Source of the DNA: Streptomyces laurentii
GTDB lineage: Bacteria; Actinomycetota; Actinomycetes; Streptomycetales; Streptomycetaceae
Assembly (NCBI GenBank): GCA_002355495.1
Contig: AP017424.1
Span: 1,550,001 to 1,614,000, forward strand
Reading direction: 5' to 3'
Length of the DNA stretch: 64,000 bases
This document shows, piece after piece, positions 1 to 12,038 of the stretch (the first letter of the stretch is position 1; the number at the start of each line of letters is the position of its first letter). Below the pieces are notes generated by a model. The model did not search any database. It worked only from the letters and a program-made list of their open reading frames with translations, and was not told where the DNA came from. Made by a program: the position numbers and the translations under genes.

Positions 1-273
1 CCAGCCGGGCAGGCCCGCGGTGGCGGCGAGGCCGAGCGCCGCCACCGCGCCGCCGGAGGCGAGCAGCCAGAACCTGGCCGGGCCGATGAGTGCGCCGAGT
101 ACGGCCAGGACCAGCACCGGCACGGCGGTGGTGATCAGGAGCTGCGTCCGCCACCAGCCGACGGCCCGGCCGTCGACGGCGTTCCGCGGCGGGCGCAGCC
201 GCACCTCCCGCTCTCCGCAGTCCTCCCCGTACCCGCTGTGGTTCGTGTGCTCGCCCGGCTCCCCCCTGGTCAT
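1..273 (-). CDS. PH-domain (bPH2-like) membrane protein, 3' end outside window
   Basis: Reading starts at an ATG (271-273) and stays open for 91 codons to the window edge, so the C-terminal part is missing. The visible product has a short acidic N-terminus, then a V-R-L-R-P-P-R-N motif, a W-W-R-T-Q stretch, and two hydrophobic segments (about residues 44-60 and 68-86). This is the layout of actinobacterial membrane proteins whose missing C-terminal half carries a bacterial PH domain (bPH2/YdbS type); that domain cannot be seen here. The start lies 4 nt downstream of the pgi stop, so the two are probably co-transcribed. Its function is unknown. Confidence 0.7.
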   Translation of the reverse strand, partial: MTRGEPGEHTNHSGYGEDCGEREVRLRPPRNAVDGRAVGWWRTQLLITTAVPVLVLAVLGALIGPARFWLLASGGAVAALGLAATAGLPGW

Positions 274-277
274 CGGG

Positions 278-1930
278 TCAGCTCCGGCCGCGCAGCGAGC
301 GGTAGGCGGCGACGAGTCCGGCGGTGGAGGGGTCCAGTTCGGCGCCGCCCTCGCCGCGGGTGAGCACCGGCTCGATCCGCTTGGCGAGGACCTTGCCGAG
401 CTCGACGCCCCACTGGTCGAAGGAGTCGATGTTCCAGACGGCGCCCTGGACGAAGACCTTGTGCTCGTACAGCGCGATGAGCTGGCCCAGGACGGACGGG
501 GTGAGGGCGTCCGCCAGGATCGTGGTGGTGGGGTGGTTGCCCTGGAAGGTCTTGTGCGGGACGAGCTCCTCGGCCACGCCCTCGGCCCGTACCTCCTCGG
601 GCGTCTTGCCGAAGGCCAGCGCCTGGGTCTGGGCGAAGAAGTTGGCCATGAGCAGGTCGTGCTGGGCGGCCAGGCCGGCCGGCAGGTCGGCGACGGGCTC
701 GGCGAAGCCGATGAAGTCGGCCGGGATGACCTTGGTGCCCTGGTGGATCAGCTGGTAGTAGGCGTGCTGGCCGTTGGTGCCGGGGGTGCCCCAGACGACC
801 GGGCCGGTCTGCCAGTCGACGGGCTTGCCGTCGCGGTCGACGGACTTGCCGTTGGACTCCATGTCGAGCTGCTGGAGGTACGCGGTGAACTTCGACAGGT
901 AGTGCGAGTACGGCAGGACGGCGTGCGACTGGGCGTCGAAGAAGGCGCCGTACCAGATGCCGAGCAGGCCGAGCAGCAGCGGCGCGTTCGCCTCGGGCGG
1001 GGCGGTGCGGAAGTGCTCGTCGACCAGGTGGAAGCCGTCGAGCATCTCGCGGAAGCGGTCCGGGCCGATGGCGATCATCAGGGACAGGCCGATGGCGGAG
1101 TCGTACGAGTAGCGGCCGCCGACCCAGTCCCAGAACTCGAACATGTTCGCGGTGTCGATGCCGAAGTCCTCGACCTTCGCGGCATTGGTCGACAGCGCGA
1201 CGAAGTGCTTCGCCACGGCCTCCTGGCCGGCGCCGAGGCCGGCGAGCAGCCAGTCGCGGGCGGAGGTGGCGTTGGTGATCGTCTCGATGGTGGTGAAGGT
1301 CTTCGAGGCGACGATGAAGAGGGTCTCGGCGGGGTCGAGGTCGCGGACGGCCTCGTGCAGGTCGGCGCCGTCGACGTTGGAGACGAAGCGGAAGACGAGG
1401 TCGCGGCGGGTGTAGGAGCGCAGGGCCTCGAAGGCCATGGCGGGGCCGAGGTCGGAGCCGCCGATGCCGATGTTGACGATGTTCTTGATCGGCTTGCCGG
1501 TGTGGCCGGTCCACTCGCCCGCGCGGACCCGGTCGGCGAAGCCGGCCATCCGGTCGAGGACGGCGTGCACCTCGGGGACGACGTTCACGCCGTCGACCTC
1601 GACGACCGCCTCGCGCGGGGCGCGCAGGGCGGTGTGCAGGACGGCGCGTCCCTCGGTGGTGTTGATCTTCTCGCCGCGGAACATGGCGTCGCGCAGCCCG
1701 GCGACGCCGGTGGCGGTGGCCAGGTCGCGCAGCAGGGCCAGGGTCTCGTCGGTCACGAGGTGCTTGGAGTAGTCCAGATACAGGTCGCCGACGCGCAGCG
1801 TGTAGCCCGTGCCGCGCTCGGGGTCGGCGGCGAACAGCTCGCGCAGGTGGGTGTCGCCCAGCTGCTCGCGGTGCTTGCCGAGGGCCGCCCACTCGGGCAG
1901 CTGGTTGAGCCTGGTGCCTGCGTTCGTCAT
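278..1930 (-). CDS. pgi: Glucose-6-phosphate isomerase
   Basis: Interconverts glucose 6-phosphate and fructose 6-phosphate in the cytoplasm (glycolysis, gluconeogenesis, entry to the pentose phosphate pathway). The 550-residue length is normal for the family. Visible signatures are I-G-I-G-G-S-D (about 154-160), the K-T-F-T-T phosphate-binding stretch near 210, a central M-E-S-N-G-K, G-T-N-G-Q-H with the catalytic His, and the C-terminal [14 protein letters not shown] motif. The ATG at 1930 is the only start that keeps the family N-terminus. A TAGGTT at 1982-1987 is a possible minus-strand -10, but no good -35 is seen. The PH-domain gene follows 4 nt after the stop. Confidence 0.97.
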   Translation of the reverse strand: MTNAGTRLNQLPEWAALGKHREQLGDTHLRELFAADPERGTGYTLRVGDLYLDYSKHLVTDETLALLRDLATATGVAGLRDAMFRGEKINTTEGRAVLHTALRAPREAVVEVDGVNVVPEVHAVLDRMAGFADRVRAGEWTGHTGKPIKNIVNIGIGGSDLGPAMAFEALRSYTRRDLVFRFVSNVDGADLHEAVRDLDPAETLFIVASKTFTTIETITNATSARDWLLAGLGAGQEAVAKHFVALSTNAAKVEDFGIDTANMFEFWDWVGGRYSYDSAIGLSLMIAIGPDRFREMLDGFHLVDEHFRTAPPEANAPLLLGLLGIWYGAFFDAQSHAVLPYSHYLSKFTAYLQQLDMESNGKSVDRDGKPVDWQTGPVVWGTPGTNGQHAYYQLIHQGTKVIPADFIGFAEPVADLPAGLAAQHDLLMANFFAQTQALAFGKTPEEVRAEGVAEELVPHKTFQGNHPTTTILADALTPSVLGQLIALYEHKVFVQGAVWNIDSFDQWGVELGKVLAKRIEPVLTRGEGGAELDPSTAGLVAAYRSLRGRS

Positions 1931-2094
1931 CTCGGGTATCGCCCATTTCTTCGTGGTGACGCTGGTGTGCCCCGCCCTACCAACCTAGTTGATCGGAGGC
2001 CCCGAACCCGTCCGGCGCGAACCGCGGAGGACGGCCGCACCCCGCCCGCCCCACCCGGCGGGCGTCCCCGGGCGAACGACCCCGGACACGGCGA

Positions 2095-2134
2095 ACGGGC
2101 CCCGCCGCGAATCGTGTTCGCGAGCGGAGCCCGT
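2095..2134 (-). terminator. Hairpin terminator after the rbpA-like gene
   Basis: An 11-bp stem (2095-2105 with 2124-2134, one G-U pair) continues, past a single bulged base, into a 6-bp inner stem (2106-2111 with 2117-2122) with a 5-nt loop. It sits 47 nt past the rbpA-like stop and has no T tract, as is common in Streptomyces. Confidence 0.65.
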
Positions 2135-2181
2135 CCGTCGTCTCGTCGTACTGGCCGGGCGCGCGTCGCCCGGATGTCCCG

Positions 2182-2517
2182 TCAGATCTCGCCGCGGAGC
2201 TTGGCGAGCGCCTCGGCGAGAATCGCCTCCCCGTCGGCGTCGCTGCGCCGCTCCCGTACGTAGGCGAGGTGCGTCTTGTACGGTTCCGTGCGCGGCGGGT
2301 CCGGCGGGTTGTCCTGGTCCTGACCGGCCGGGAAGCCACAGCGCGGACAGTCCCAGGTCTCCGGCACCTGCGCGTCGCTGGCGAAGCTGGGCTGGGTCTC
2401 GTGCCCGTTCGAGCACCAGAAGGAGATCCGAAGACGCGGTGCCGACTCGCCCCGCTCGGCCTCCCCCATCGGCCCCGCTCCGACCCGGCTTCCCCGGATC
2501 GCGTTGCCACTTGCCAC
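2182..2517 (-). CDS. rbpA: RbpA-family RNA polymerase-binding protein (paralogue)
   Basis: A 111-residue protein starting at GTG. It has the RbpA layout: N-terminal A-I-R-G-S-R, a core with a W-C-S-N-G-H ... W-D-C-P-R-C-G zinc-knuckle-like set of cysteines, a linker with P-P-R-T-E-P-Y-K-T-H, and a C-terminal helix with E-R-R-S. RbpA binds RNA polymerase and group 1/2 sigma factors and stabilises the open complex. The classical streptomycete RbpA has a different core (P-A-R-T-H-W-D-M-L), so this looks like the second family member encoded next to the glycolytic genes; whether it binds polymerase is inferred. It is monocistronic, flanked by its own promoter and a hairpin. Confidence 0.78.
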   Translation of the reverse strand: MASGNAIRGSRVGAGPMGEAERGESAPRLRISFWCSNGHETQPSFASDAQVPETWDCPRCGFPAGQDQDNPPDPPRTEPYKTHLAYVRERRSDADGEAILAEALAKLRGEI

Positions 2518-2555
2518 GGTCGTAACTCCCTGCGTGATGGTGCTCGAAGATGCCC

Positions 2556-2583
2556 AGTCTACGTAAGGCCCAACGCGCGTCCA
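2556..2583 (-). promoter_or_regulatory. Putative promoter of the rbpA-like gene
   Basis: On the minus strand there is a TGGACG -35-like hexamer (2578-2583), a 16-nt spacer, and a TAGACT -10 (2556-2561), 38 nt before the GTG start. Found by eye; no start-site data. Confidence 0.4.
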
Positions 2584-2593
2584 GTGGTTGGAG

Positions 2594-2830
2594 TTACCCG
2601 TCCATCTTCATCACGAGACCAAGTACGACAATGCACGCGAACCACAGCAGACCGATCACCACGGTGATCCGGTCCAGGTTCCGCTCGGCGACCGAGGAGC
2701 CACCGACGGAGGACTGCATGCCGCCACCGAACATGTCGGAGAGGCCGCCGCCCTTGCCCTTGTGCATCAGCACGAGCAGCATCAGCAGCGCACTGAAGAC
2801 GATCAGGGCGATCGAAAACCCCATAACCAC
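2594..2830 (-). CDS. secG: Preprotein translocase subunit SecG
   Basis: Small membrane subunit of the SecYEG channel. The 78-residue product has two hydrophobic helices (about residues 4-22 and 55-74) separated by the diagnostic loop H-K-G-K-G-G-G-L-S-D-M-F-G-G-G. I chose the GTG at 2830 because a GAGGAAG ribosome-binding site (2842-2848) lies 11 nt upstream; the ATG two codons later (2824) is the alternative. It follows tpiA in the glycolytic cluster, separated by a strong palindrome. Confidence 0.93.
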   Translation of the reverse strand: MVMGFSIALIVFSALLMLLVLMHKGKGGGLSDMFGGGMQSSVGGSSVAERNLDRITVVIGLLWFACIVVLGLVMKMDG

Positions 2831-2863
2831 GGCTGGACCAACTTCCTCGGACTCATACGGACA

Positions 2864-2891
2864 GGGGCCGGACAGGTACCTGCCCGGCCCC
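2864..2891 (-). terminator. 28-nt palindrome between tpiA and secG
   Basis: GGGGCCGG and CCGGCCCC arms flank a self-complementary CAGGTACCTG core, with one A/C mismatch on the way (2872/2883). It lies in the 129-nt gap between tpiA and secG and could terminate or attenuate readthrough from the glycolytic genes. Confidence 0.6.
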
Positions 2892-2959
2892 CGCAAGGGT
2901 ACGACGGATCGCCGTCACCGCTCTACATCGTCAGACGTCGATCGGCACGGCGGGTGCCG

Positions 2960-3736
<777 letters not shown>

Positions 3737-3743
3737 CGGTGGA

Positions 3744-4955
3744 TCAGTCCTCCAGTGCGGCGAGGCCGGGAAGCGTCTTGCCCTCGAGGTATTCGAGGGA
3801 GGCGCCGCCGCCGGTCGAGATGTGGCCGAAGGCATTCTCGTCGAAGCCCAGGGTGCGGACGGCGGCGGCCGAGTCGCCACCGCCGACGACGGTGAAGCCG
3901 GGCGCGTCGAGCAGCGCCTGGGCGACGGCACGGGTGCCCTCGGCGTAGTCGGGGTGCTCGAAGACGCCCATGGGGCCGTTCCAGAACACGGTGCCCGCGT
4001 CGGCGAGCTTGGCGGCGTACAGCTTGCGGGTGTCCGGGCCGATGTCCAGGCCCAGCTTTCCGGCCGGCATGGCGTCGGCGGCGACGGTCTCCGGGTGGGT
4101 CGGGGCCTTGGCCTTCAGGTCCGGGAACCCGTCCGAGACCAGGATGTCGACGGGCAGCACGAACTCCACACCGCGCCGCTCCGCCTCCGCCAGGTACTCC
4201 AGGCACTTCTGCTTCTGGTCCTCCTGGAGCAGCGAGGTGCCGACCTCGTGGCCCTTGGCGGCGAGGAAGGTGAAGACCATGCCGCCGCCGATGAGGATGC
4301 GGTCGGCCTTGTCCAGCAGGTTGTCGATGACGCCGATCTTGTCGGAGACCTTGGAGCCGCCGAGGGCGACCACGTAGGGGCGCCGGACGTCCTCGGTGAG
4401 CTTCTTCAGGACGCCGACCTCGGTGGCGATGAGGTAGCCGGCGTAGTGCGGCAGCCGGGCCGGGAGGTCGAAGACCGAGGCGTGCTTGCGGTGCACGGCG
4501 CCGAAGCCGTCGCCCACGTACACGTCGGCGAGAGTGGCCAGGAGGTCGGCGAACGCGCCGCGTTCGGCGTCGTCCTTCGAGGTCTCGCCGGCGTTGAAGC
4601 GGAGGTTCTCCAGGACGGCGACCCGGCCGTCGGCCAGGCCCGCGACCACGGCCTGGGCGGAGTCGCCGACCGTGTCGGTCGCGAACGCCACGTCGGCGCC
4701 GAGCAGTTCGCCCAGGCGCGCGGCGGCCGGGGCGAGCGAGAACGCCGGGTCCGGCGCGCCCTTGGGGCGGCCGAGGTGCGAGGCCACCACGACCCGGGCA
4801 CCGGCCGCAGCCAGCGCCTTGACGGTCGGGACGACGGCGCGGATGCGGCCGTCGTCGGTGATGGTCGTGCCGTCGAGGGGCACGTTGAGGTCGGCGCGGA
4901 CGAACACCCGCTTGCCGGAGACGCCCTGGGCGAGCAGCTCGTCGATCGTCTTCAT
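3744..4955 (-). CDS. pgk: Phosphoglycerate kinase
   Basis: Transfers the acyl phosphate of 1,3-bisphosphoglycerate to ADP. The 403-residue product has the signature [11 protein letters not shown] near the N-terminus, the substrate loop H-L-G-R-P-K-G, the hinge G-G-S-K-V-S-D-K, nucleotide-binding G-G-G-M-V-F-T-F, and the C-terminal G-G-G-D-S-A-A-A. The ATG at 4955 has an AAGGAG site 12 nt upstream; the frame remains open further upstream without family similarity. It lies between gap and tpiA, but the gap-pgk junction is long and carries a hairpin and a mobile element. Confidence 0.97.
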   Translation of the reverse strand: MKTIDELLAQGVSGKRVFVRADLNVPLDGTTITDDGRIRAVVPTVKALAAAGARVVVASHLGRPKGAPDPAFSLAPAAARLGELLGADVAFATDTVGDSAQAVVAGLADGRVAVLENLRFNAGETSKDDAERGAFADLLATLADVYVGDGFGAVHRKHASVFDLPARLPHYAGYLIATEVGVLKKLTEDVRRPYVVALGGSKVSDKIGVIDNLLDKADRILIGGGMVFTFLAAKGHEVGTSLLQEDQKQKCLEYLAEAERRGVEFVLPVDILVSDGFPDLKAKAPTHPETVAADAMPAGKLGLDIGPDTRKLYAAKLADAGTVFWNGPMGVFEHPDYAEGTRAVAQALLDAPGFTVVGGGDSAAAVRTLGFDENAFGHISTGGGASLEYLEGKTLPGLAALED

Positions 4956-4997
4956 CAGTTCTCTGACTCCTTGGTACACGTGGTGGAGCACACGACA

Positions 4998-5037
4998 CAG
5001 GGCCCGCGCAGCGCGTCTTCGCACTGCCCGGGCCCTG
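4998..5037 (-). terminator. Hairpin in the gap-pgk intergenic region
   Basis: CAGGGCCCG (4998-5006) pairs perfectly with CGGGCCCTG (5029-5037), then after a C-C mismatch GCAG pairs with CTGC. It lies 42 nt upstream of the pgk start, so it may attenuate gap readthrough into pgk. Confidence 0.5.
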
Positions 5038-5063
5038 CTTCACGCCGAAGCCCGCCCTAGAGT

Positions 5064-6410
<1,347 letters not shown>

Positions 6411-6440
6411 CTAGCAGCGGGTACGAGCCACCCCGACCCC

Positions 6441-6473
6441 CCGATTTCGACTACGCTAAGTGACGAAAATCGG
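6441..6473. promoter_or_regulatory. AT-rich imperfect dyad upstream of gap
   Basis: CCGATTTCG and CGAAAATCGG are inverted around an ACTACGCTAAGTGA core in otherwise GC-rich DNA. It has the look of an operator or distal promoter, about 190 nt upstream of gap. The ligand is unknown. Confidence 0.35.
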
Positions 6474-6778
6474 TGCTCGCCTGAGCACCCGGAACGGCGT
6501 CGGAGCGAAGTGAGGGCCATTCCGAGCAGAGCCGCCCGTTCCGCCGTATTCGGGACGCGCGCGCGGCCGGAGCCGGGGCGCGCGATGTCACCGGTGGTGA
6601 TCGGTCCGCGGGAGCGGATCGGCGTCTTCGAAGAGGCCGGGACGATCGTGTCCACGATGCGGCCACCGGAGTGGGTGGTACGGACCACACGCCCGTTCCG
6701 GTCCTTAAATCCGCTCCCGCGGTCCCCGGTGATCCGTCGCGCCGTCCTCGGTCCCCGGTCCCCGGTCCCCGGAAACGA

Positions 6779-6812
6779 CTTCTGCCGGTGCCTCGGAAGG
6801 CACCGGCAGAAG
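6779..6812 (-). terminator. whiA terminator
   Basis: A perfect 14-bp stem (6779-6792 with 6799-6812) with a TCGGAA loop, 35 nt past the whiA stop. Confidence 0.8.
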
Positions 6813-6847
6813 AAGGGTGGGACGTACGGGCGGGGCCCGGGGCGGCG

Positions 6848-7837
6848 TCAGCCGACGAGGCTGTCGTCCAGCTCCTCCGTCAGGTTGGACTCGGTCCCCG
6901 GGATGCCGAGGTCCTGCGCCCGCTTGTCGGCCATGGCGAGCAGCCGGCGGATCCGGCCCGCCACCGCGTCCTTGGTGAGCGGCGGGTCGGCGAGCGCGCC
7001 CAGCTCCTCCAGGGACGCCTGCTTGTGCTCCATGCGCAGCCGTCCGGCGGCCGCGAGGTGCTCGGGCACCTCCTCGCCGAGGATCTCCAGGGCGCGGGCC
7101 ACCCGGGCGCCCGCGGCGACCGCCGCGCGGGCCGAGCGGCGCAGGTTGGCGTCGTCGAAGTTGGCGAGCCGGTTGGCGGTGGCGCGGACCTCGCGCCGCA
7201 TCCGCCGCTCCTCCCAGGCCAGCACCGACTCGTGCGCGCCGAGCCGGGTCAGCAGGGCGCCGATGGCGTCGCCGTCGCGGACGACGACCCGGTCCACACC
7301 GCGTACCTCACGGGCCTTCGCCGCGATCGAGAGCCGCCGGGCGGCGCCGACCAGGGCCAGCGCGGCCTCCGGGCCGGGGCAGGTGACCTCCAGCGAGGAG
7401 GAGCGGCCCGGCTCGGTCAGCGAGCCGTGCGCGAGGAACGCCCCGCGCCAGGCCGCCTCGGCGTCACAGGTGGCCCCGGAGACGACCTGCGGGGGCAGGC
7501 CGCGGATGGGCCGGCCGCGGCCGTCGACCAGACCGGTCTGGCGGGCCAGCTGGTCGCCGCCCGCGACCACGCGCACGACGAAGCGCGAGCCGCGGCGCAG
7601 TCCGCCGGGCGCCATCACGATCAGCTCCGAGCTGTGCCCGAAGATCTCCAGGATGTCCCGCTTGAGCCGGCGGGCCGCCATCGCGGTGTCCAGCTCCGCC
7701 TCGATCACGATCCGGCCGCTCACCAGGTGCAGCCCGCCCGCGAACCGCAGGATCGACGAGACCTCGGCCTTCCTGCAGCAGGTCCGGGTGACGGGGAGCC
7801 GGGAGATCTCGTCCTTCACCGCTGCCGTCATCGCCAT
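6848..7837 (-). CDS. whiA: Sporulation regulator WhiA
   Basis: DNA-binding protein needed for sporulation septation in Streptomyces, acting with WhiB, and conserved in Gram-positive bacteria. 329 residues. The N-terminal two-thirds resemble a degenerate LAGLIDADG homing-endonuclease fold ([12 protein letters not shown] near residue 30, G-A-F-L-A-H-G-S near 136), followed by a C-terminal helix-turn-helix (about 255-315, [18 protein letters not shown]). The ATG at 7837 overlaps the yvcK stop by 10 nt, so translation is coupled. It is the last gene of the uvrC-rapZ-yvcK-whiA block. Confidence 0.95.
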   Translation of the reverse strand: MAMTAAVKDEISRLPVTRTCCRKAEVSSILRFAGGLHLVSGRIVIEAELDTAMAARRLKRDILEIFGHSSELIVMAPGGLRRGSRFVVRVVAGGDQLARQTGLVDGRGRPIRGLPPQVVSGATCDAEAAWRGAFLAHGSLTEPGRSSSLEVTCPGPEAALALVGAARRLSIAAKAREVRGVDRVVVRDGDAIGALLTRLGAHESVLAWEERRMRREVRATANRLANFDDANLRRSARAAVAAGARVARALEILGEEVPEHLAAAGRLRMEHKQASLEELGALADPPLTKDAVAGRIRRLLAMADKRAQDLGIPGTESNLTEELDDSLVG

Positions 7838-8865
7838 GGGCCGATCCTTCCATGCATCCGAAAAATACGGTCGTACGCGGCGGCCAACAGCTCCGGGTCG
7901 TGCTTCGGAGTGCCGTCGGGCCGGGCCACCGGCGCCAGCTCGACCGCGGCGCCGAGCCGCTTCGCGGCTTCGGCGAGGGGTTCTCTTGCCGACGCGTCGG
8001 GCACGGCGGCCTCGTCGGCCAGCACCACGTCCAGGGCGAGTTTAGGGGCGTGTCGTGCCAAAACCTCCAAATGACGCTGCGGGGAGAAGCCCTCGGTTTC
8101 TCCGGGCTGCGGCGCGAGGTTCAACGAGAGCACCCGGCGGGCCTTGGTCTCCATCAGGGCGTCGAGCAGTTCCGGCACCAGCAGATGCGGGATGACCGAG
8201 GAGAACCAGGAGCCCGGACCGAGCACCACCCAGTCGGCGTCCAGGACGGCCGCGACCGCCTCCGGCACGGCCGGCGGGTCGTTCGGCACCAGGTGTACGG
8301 ACTGCACCTCGCCGGGCGTGAGCGCCACGGTGGCCTGGCCCCGTACCGTGTCCACGTCGTGCGGACGGGCCGGGTCGTGGCCCTTGACCAGGGCCTGCAG
8401 CTCCAGCGGTACGGCGGACATGGGCAGCACCCGGCCGTGCGCGCCGAGCAGCTTGCCGACCAGGTCCAGGGCCTGCACCGGGTCGCCGCCCAGCTGCTCC
8501 CAGAGGGCGACGATCAGCAGGTTGCCGACGGCGTGGCCGTGCATCTCGCCCTTGGACTGGAAGCGGTGCTGGATGACCCGGGCCCAGGTCTGGCCCCAGT
8601 CGTCGTCGCCGCACAGCGCCGCGAGCGCCTTGCGCAGGTCGCCCGGGGGCAGTACGCCCAGCTCCTCGCGGAGCCGGCCGCTGGAGCCCCCGTCGTCGGC
8701 GACGGTGACCACGGCGGTCAGGTCGCCGGTGATCCGGCGCAGCGCGGCGAGCGAGGCCGACAGGCCCATGCCGCCGCCGAGCGCGACGACCTTGGGCTGC
8801 GCGCCGCGGCGGCGCAGCGTGCGCCGCACCGCCAGGGTGGAGTGACGACGGCGGTACGGTTTCAC
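7828..8865 (-). CDS. yvcK: YvcK/CofD-like gluconeogenesis factor
   Basis: 345-residue member of the YvcK branch of the CofD/UPF0052 family, linked in Bacillus and mycobacteria to carbon metabolism and cell-wall homeostasis and able to bind UDP-sugars. Motifs: [11 protein letters not shown] near the N-terminus, [21 protein letters not shown], and G-P-G-S-W-F-S-S-V. The start GTG at 8865 overlaps the rapZ stop (GTGA), giving tight translational coupling. The leading stretch K-P-Y-R-R-R-H-S is a basic N-terminal extension before the conserved fold. Confidence 0.93.
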   Translation of the reverse strand: MKPYRRRHSTLAVRRTLRRRGAQPKVVALGGGMGLSASLAALRRITGDLTAVVTVADDGGSSGRLREELGVLPPGDLRKALAALCGDDDWGQTWARVIQHRFQSKGEMHGHAVGNLLIVALWEQLGGDPVQALDLVGKLLGAHGRVLPMSAVPLELQALVKGHDPARPHDVDTVRGQATVALTPGEVQSVHLVPNDPPAVPEAVAAVLDADWVVLGPGSWFSSVIPHLLVPELLDALMETKARRVLSLNLAPQPGETEGFSPQRHLEVLARHAPKLALDVVLADEAAVPDASAREPLAEAAKRLGAAVELAPVARPDGTPKHDPELLAAAYDRIFRMHGRIGPWR

Positions 8866-9869
8866 TCGCGCCCCATGTCCCGGTGGACGACCACGGTCTC
8901 CACTCCCTCGGAGGCCAGCCGCGCGGCCAGCTTCTCGGCGGTGGCCACGGACCGGTGCTTGCCGCCCGTACAGCCGACGGCGATGGTCACGTACCGCTTG
9001 CCCTCGCGCCGGTAGCCGGCGGCGATCAGCTGGAGCAGCTCGGTGTAGCGGTCCAGGAACTCCTTGGCGCCGGGCTGGTTGTAGACGTAGCTCGCCACCT
9101 CCTCGTTCAGGCCGGTGAACGGGCGCAGCTCGGGGACCCAGTGCGGGTTGGGCAGGAAGCGCATGTCGACGACGAGGTCGGCGTCGACGGGCAGGCCGTA
9201 CTTGAAGCCGAAGGACATCACGGTGGCCCGCAGTTCGGGCTCCTCGTCGCCGGCGAACTGGGCGTCCATCTTGGCGCGCAGCTCGTGGACGTTGAGGCTG
9301 GAGGTGTCGATCACCAGGTCGGCGTCGCCGCGCAGCTCGCGCAGCAGGTCGCGCTCGGCGGCGATGCCGTCGACGATGCGGCCGTCGCCCTGCAGCGGGT
9401 GCGGGCGGCGGACCGACTCGAAGCGCCGGACCAGGACCTCGTCGGAGGACTCCAGGAAGACGATCCGGCGGGTGACCTGCTTGGCGTCGAGGTCGGCGAG
9501 GGAGTCCTTGAGGTTGTCGAAGAACTGCCGGCCGCGGACGTCGACGACGACGGCGATCCGGACGACGTTGCCCTGCGATCGGGCGCCCAGCTCCACCATG
9601 GTGGGAATCAGGGCGGGCGGCAGGTTGTCGACGACGAACCAGCCGAGGTCCTCCAGGCACTTCGCCGCGGTGGACCGGCCGGCGCCGGACATCCCCGAGA
9701 TGATCACCAGCTCGGGGATGGGAGCGTCGCCGTTGGTGTCGGCGGCCGGCTCCTCCGTGGTCCCCGGTCCCGTGCCCGTATCCATGTCCGGTGCTCCGTC
9801 TTCGTACGTGTGCGGGTCGTTCCGCTGCTGATCGTTCTCGTGCTGATCGTTCTGGTCGCGCTCGGTCAT
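8862..9869 (-). CDS. rapZ: RapZ-family nucleotide-binding protein
   Basis: 335-residue RapZ/YvcJ P-loop protein. In enterobacteria RapZ is an RNase adaptor for glmS control; in Gram-positives its role is unclear. The first ~50 residues are an acidic, Asn/Gln-rich extension. The P-loop G-M-S-G-A-G-R-S-T lies at 59-67, with Arg where most P-loops have Lys. Later come D-N-L-P-P-A-L-I-P and the C-terminal [10 protein letters not shown]. Its ATG at 9869 overlaps the uvrC stop (ATGA) and its stop overlaps the yvcK start. Confidence 0.94.
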   Translation of the reverse strand: MTERDQNDQHENDQQRNDPHTYEDGAPDMDTGTGPGTTEEPAADTNGDAPIPELVIISGMSGAGRSTAAKCLEDLGWFVVDNLPPALIPTMVELGARSQGNVVRIAVVVDVRGRQFFDNLKDSLADLDAKQVTRRIVFLESSDEVLVRRFESVRRPHPLQGDGRIVDGIAAERDLLRELRGDADLVIDTSSLNVHELRAKMDAQFAGDEEPELRATVMSFGFKYGLPVDADLVVDMRFLPNPHWVPELRPFTGLNEEVASYVYNQPGAKEFLDRYTELLQLIAAGYRREGKRYVTIAVGCTGGKHRSVATAEKLAARLASEGVETVVVHRDMGRE

Positions 9870-11890
9870 GCGGTGGTGCCCCCGTCGTCTTCCATGATCT
9901 CTCCTGTGGCCGTGTTCACGGCGGGCGCGGCCGGAGCCGCCTGCGCGAGGGCCACCGCCACGGCCTCCGCCGTCTTGCGGCCCATGCCGGGGACCTCGCA
10001 GATCTGCTCGATTGTCGCCTGCCGGAGGCGTTTGACCGAGCCGAAATGCTTGATGAGTGCCTGTTTGCGTGTCTCGCCGAGGCCGGGGACGGCGTCGAGG
10101 GGGCTGCTGCGGACGCGCTTGCTCCGCTTGGACCGCTGGTAACGGATGGCGAAGTCGTGCGCCGCGTCACGGACCCGCTGGAGGAGGTACAGGCCCTCGC
10201 TGGAACGGGGCAGCACCACCGGGTCGTCGTCGCCGGGCAGCCAGACCTCCTCCAGGCGCTTGGCCAGGCCGCAGACGGCGACGTCGTCGATGCCCAGCTC
10301 GGTGAGGGCCCGCTGGGCGGCGGCGACCTGCGGCTGCCCGCCGTCGACCACGACGAGCTGCGGGGGGTACGCGAAGCGCTTGGGGCGGCCGTCGTCCTCC
10401 CGGCCCTCGGGGGTGTCGGCGGAGTCGGCGGACTCGATCGCTCCGGGGGTCTCGGCCGGCACCTCGCCGTCCACCCACTCCCCCGTCTTCTCCTTCTCCG
10501 CGAGGTAGCGCTTGAAGCGGCGGCTGATCACCTCGTGCATCGACCGGACGTCGTCCTGGCCTTCGAAGCCCTTGATCTGGAAGCGGCGGAACTCGCTCTT
10601 GCGGGGCAGCCCGTCCTCGAAGACGACCATGGACGCCACCACGTCCTCGCCCTGGAGGTGCGAGATGTCGAAGCACTCGATGCGCAGCGGCGCCGAGTCC
10701 AGGCCGAGCGCGTCTGCGACCTCCTCCAGGGCCCGGGAGCGGGTGGTCAGGTCGCTGGCCCGCTTGGTCTTGTGCAGGACGAGCGCCTGCTGCGCGTTGC
10801 GCGCGACCGTCTCCATCAGGTCCTTCTTGTCGCCGCGCTGCGGGATCCGCAGGGACACCTGGGAACCGCGGCGGTCGGCCAGCCACTGGGACACCGCCGC
10901 GGTGTCCTCGGGCAGGGCCGGGACCAGGACCTCCTTGGGGACCCCGTCGCCGCGCTCCTCGCCGTACAGCTGCTGGAGGGCGTGCTCGACGAGCCCGGCG
11001 GCGCTGACGGCCTCGACCTTGTCGGTGACCCAGCCGCGCTGGCCGCGCACGCGTCCGCCGCGGACGTGGAAGATCTGGACGGCGGCCTCCAGCTCGTCCT
11101 CGGCGAGCGCGATCAGGTCGGCGTCGGTGGCGTCGGCCAGCACGACGGCGCTCTTCTCCATGGCCTTGCGCAGCGCCTCTATGTCGTCGCGCAGCCGGGC
11201 CGCCTTCTCGTACTCCATGTCCTCGGCCGCCAGCATCATCCGCTTCTCCAGCCGGCGGATGTACGTGCCGGTGCGGCCGGCCATGAAGTCGCAGAAGTCA
11301 CCGGCCAGTTCGCGGTGCTCCTCCGGGGTGACCCGGCCCACGCAGGGCGCGGAGCACTTGCCGATGTAGCCGAGCAGGCAGGGGCGGCCGGCGGAGGCGG
11401 CGTTGCGGAAGACACCGGCGGAGCAGGTGCGGACGGGGAACACCCGCAGCATCAGGTCGACGGTCTCGCGGATCGCCCACGCGTGCCCGTACGGGCCGAA
11501 GTAGCGCACGCCCTTCTTCTTGTGGCCGCGCATCACCTGGACCCGCGGGAACTCCTCGTTCAGGGTCACCGCGAGGTAGGGGTAGCTCTTGTCGTCCCGG
11601 TACTTCACGTTGAACCGGGGGTCGTACTCCTTGATCCAGGAGTACTCCAGCTGGAGCGCCTCGACCTCGGTCGACACGACGGTCCACTCCACGGAGGCGG
11701 CCGTGGTCACCATCGTCGCGGTGCGCGGGTGCAGGCTCGCCAGGGGCTGGAAGTAGTTGGCCAGGCGCTGGCGCAGCGACTTCGCCTTCCCGACGTAGAT
11801 CACCCGGCGGTGCTCGTCGCGGAATTTGTAGACCCCCGGCGAGTCGGGGATCTGTCCCGGCTTCGGGCGGTAACTGGAGGGGTCGGCCAT
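9866..11890 (-). CDS. uvrC: Excinuclease ABC subunit C
   Basis: Makes both incisions in nucleotide excision repair once UvrB is loaded at a lesion. 674 residues: N-terminal GIY-YIG nuclease (P-G-V-Y-K-F ... [10 protein letters not shown]), a cysteine cluster around residues 140-170, a UVR motif near 210-240 for UvrB contact, the RNase H-like second nuclease, and C-terminal helix-hairpin-helix repeats (V-P-G-L-G-E-T-R ... V-P-G-M-G-R-K-T-A). ATG at 11890 fits the family. A TAGGGT -10 only 7 nt before the ATG suggests a leaderless message. It heads the rapZ-yvcK-whiA block. Confidence 0.96.
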   Translation of the reverse strand: MADPSSYRPKPGQIPDSPGVYKFRDEHRRVIYVGKAKSLRQRLANYFQPLASLHPRTATMVTTAASVEWTVVSTEVEALQLEYSWIKEYDPRFNVKYRDDKSYPYLAVTLNEEFPRVQVMRGHKKKGVRYFGPYGHAWAIRETVDLMLRVFPVRTCSAGVFRNAASAGRPCLLGYIGKCSAPCVGRVTPEEHRELAGDFCDFMAGRTGTYIRRLEKRMMLAAEDMEYEKAARLRDDIEALRKAMEKSAVVLADATDADLIALAEDELEAAVQIFHVRGGRVRGQRGWVTDKVEAVSAAGLVEHALQQLYGEERGDGVPKEVLVPALPEDTAAVSQWLADRRGSQVSLRIPQRGDKKDLMETVARNAQQALVLHKTKRASDLTTRSRALEEVADALGLDSAPLRIECFDISHLQGEDVVASMVVFEDGLPRKSEFRRFQIKGFEGQDDVRSMHEVISRRFKRYLAEKEKTGEWVDGEVPAETPGAIESADSADTPEGREDDGRPKRFAYPPQLVVVDGGQPQVAAAQRALTELGIDDVAVCGLAKRLEEVWLPGDDDPVVLPRSSEGLYLLQRVRDAAHDFAIRYQRSKRSKRVRSSPLDAVPGLGETRKQALIKHFGSVKRLRQATIEQICEVPGMGRKTAEAVAVALAQAAPAAPAVNTATGEIMEDDGGTTA

Positions 11891-11897
11891 GGATCCC

Positions 11898-11920
11898 ACC
11901 CTACTGGCGGGGGCCGACAC
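11898..11920 (-). promoter_or_regulatory. Promoter of uvrC, weak PafBC-type match
   Basis: Minus-strand TAGGGT -10 (11898-11903), preceded after 8 nt by GTGTCGGCC (11912-11920). This keeps TGTCGG and the spacing of the mycobacterial RecA-independent damage motif (TTGTCRGTG, 8 nt, TAnnnT) but loses its last two bases. It could equally be an ordinary promoter. Confidence 0.4.
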
Positions 11921-12038
11921 TCCGGCCGCCTCCGCCGGGTTGGCCGGACGGGTCCGGTGGGGCGGGAGGCCCGGGAGGACCGGGGCCCGGGAGCGGACGG
12001 ACCCGGGGCGGGGCCCCGGGCGCGGCCGGTGCGGAAAA

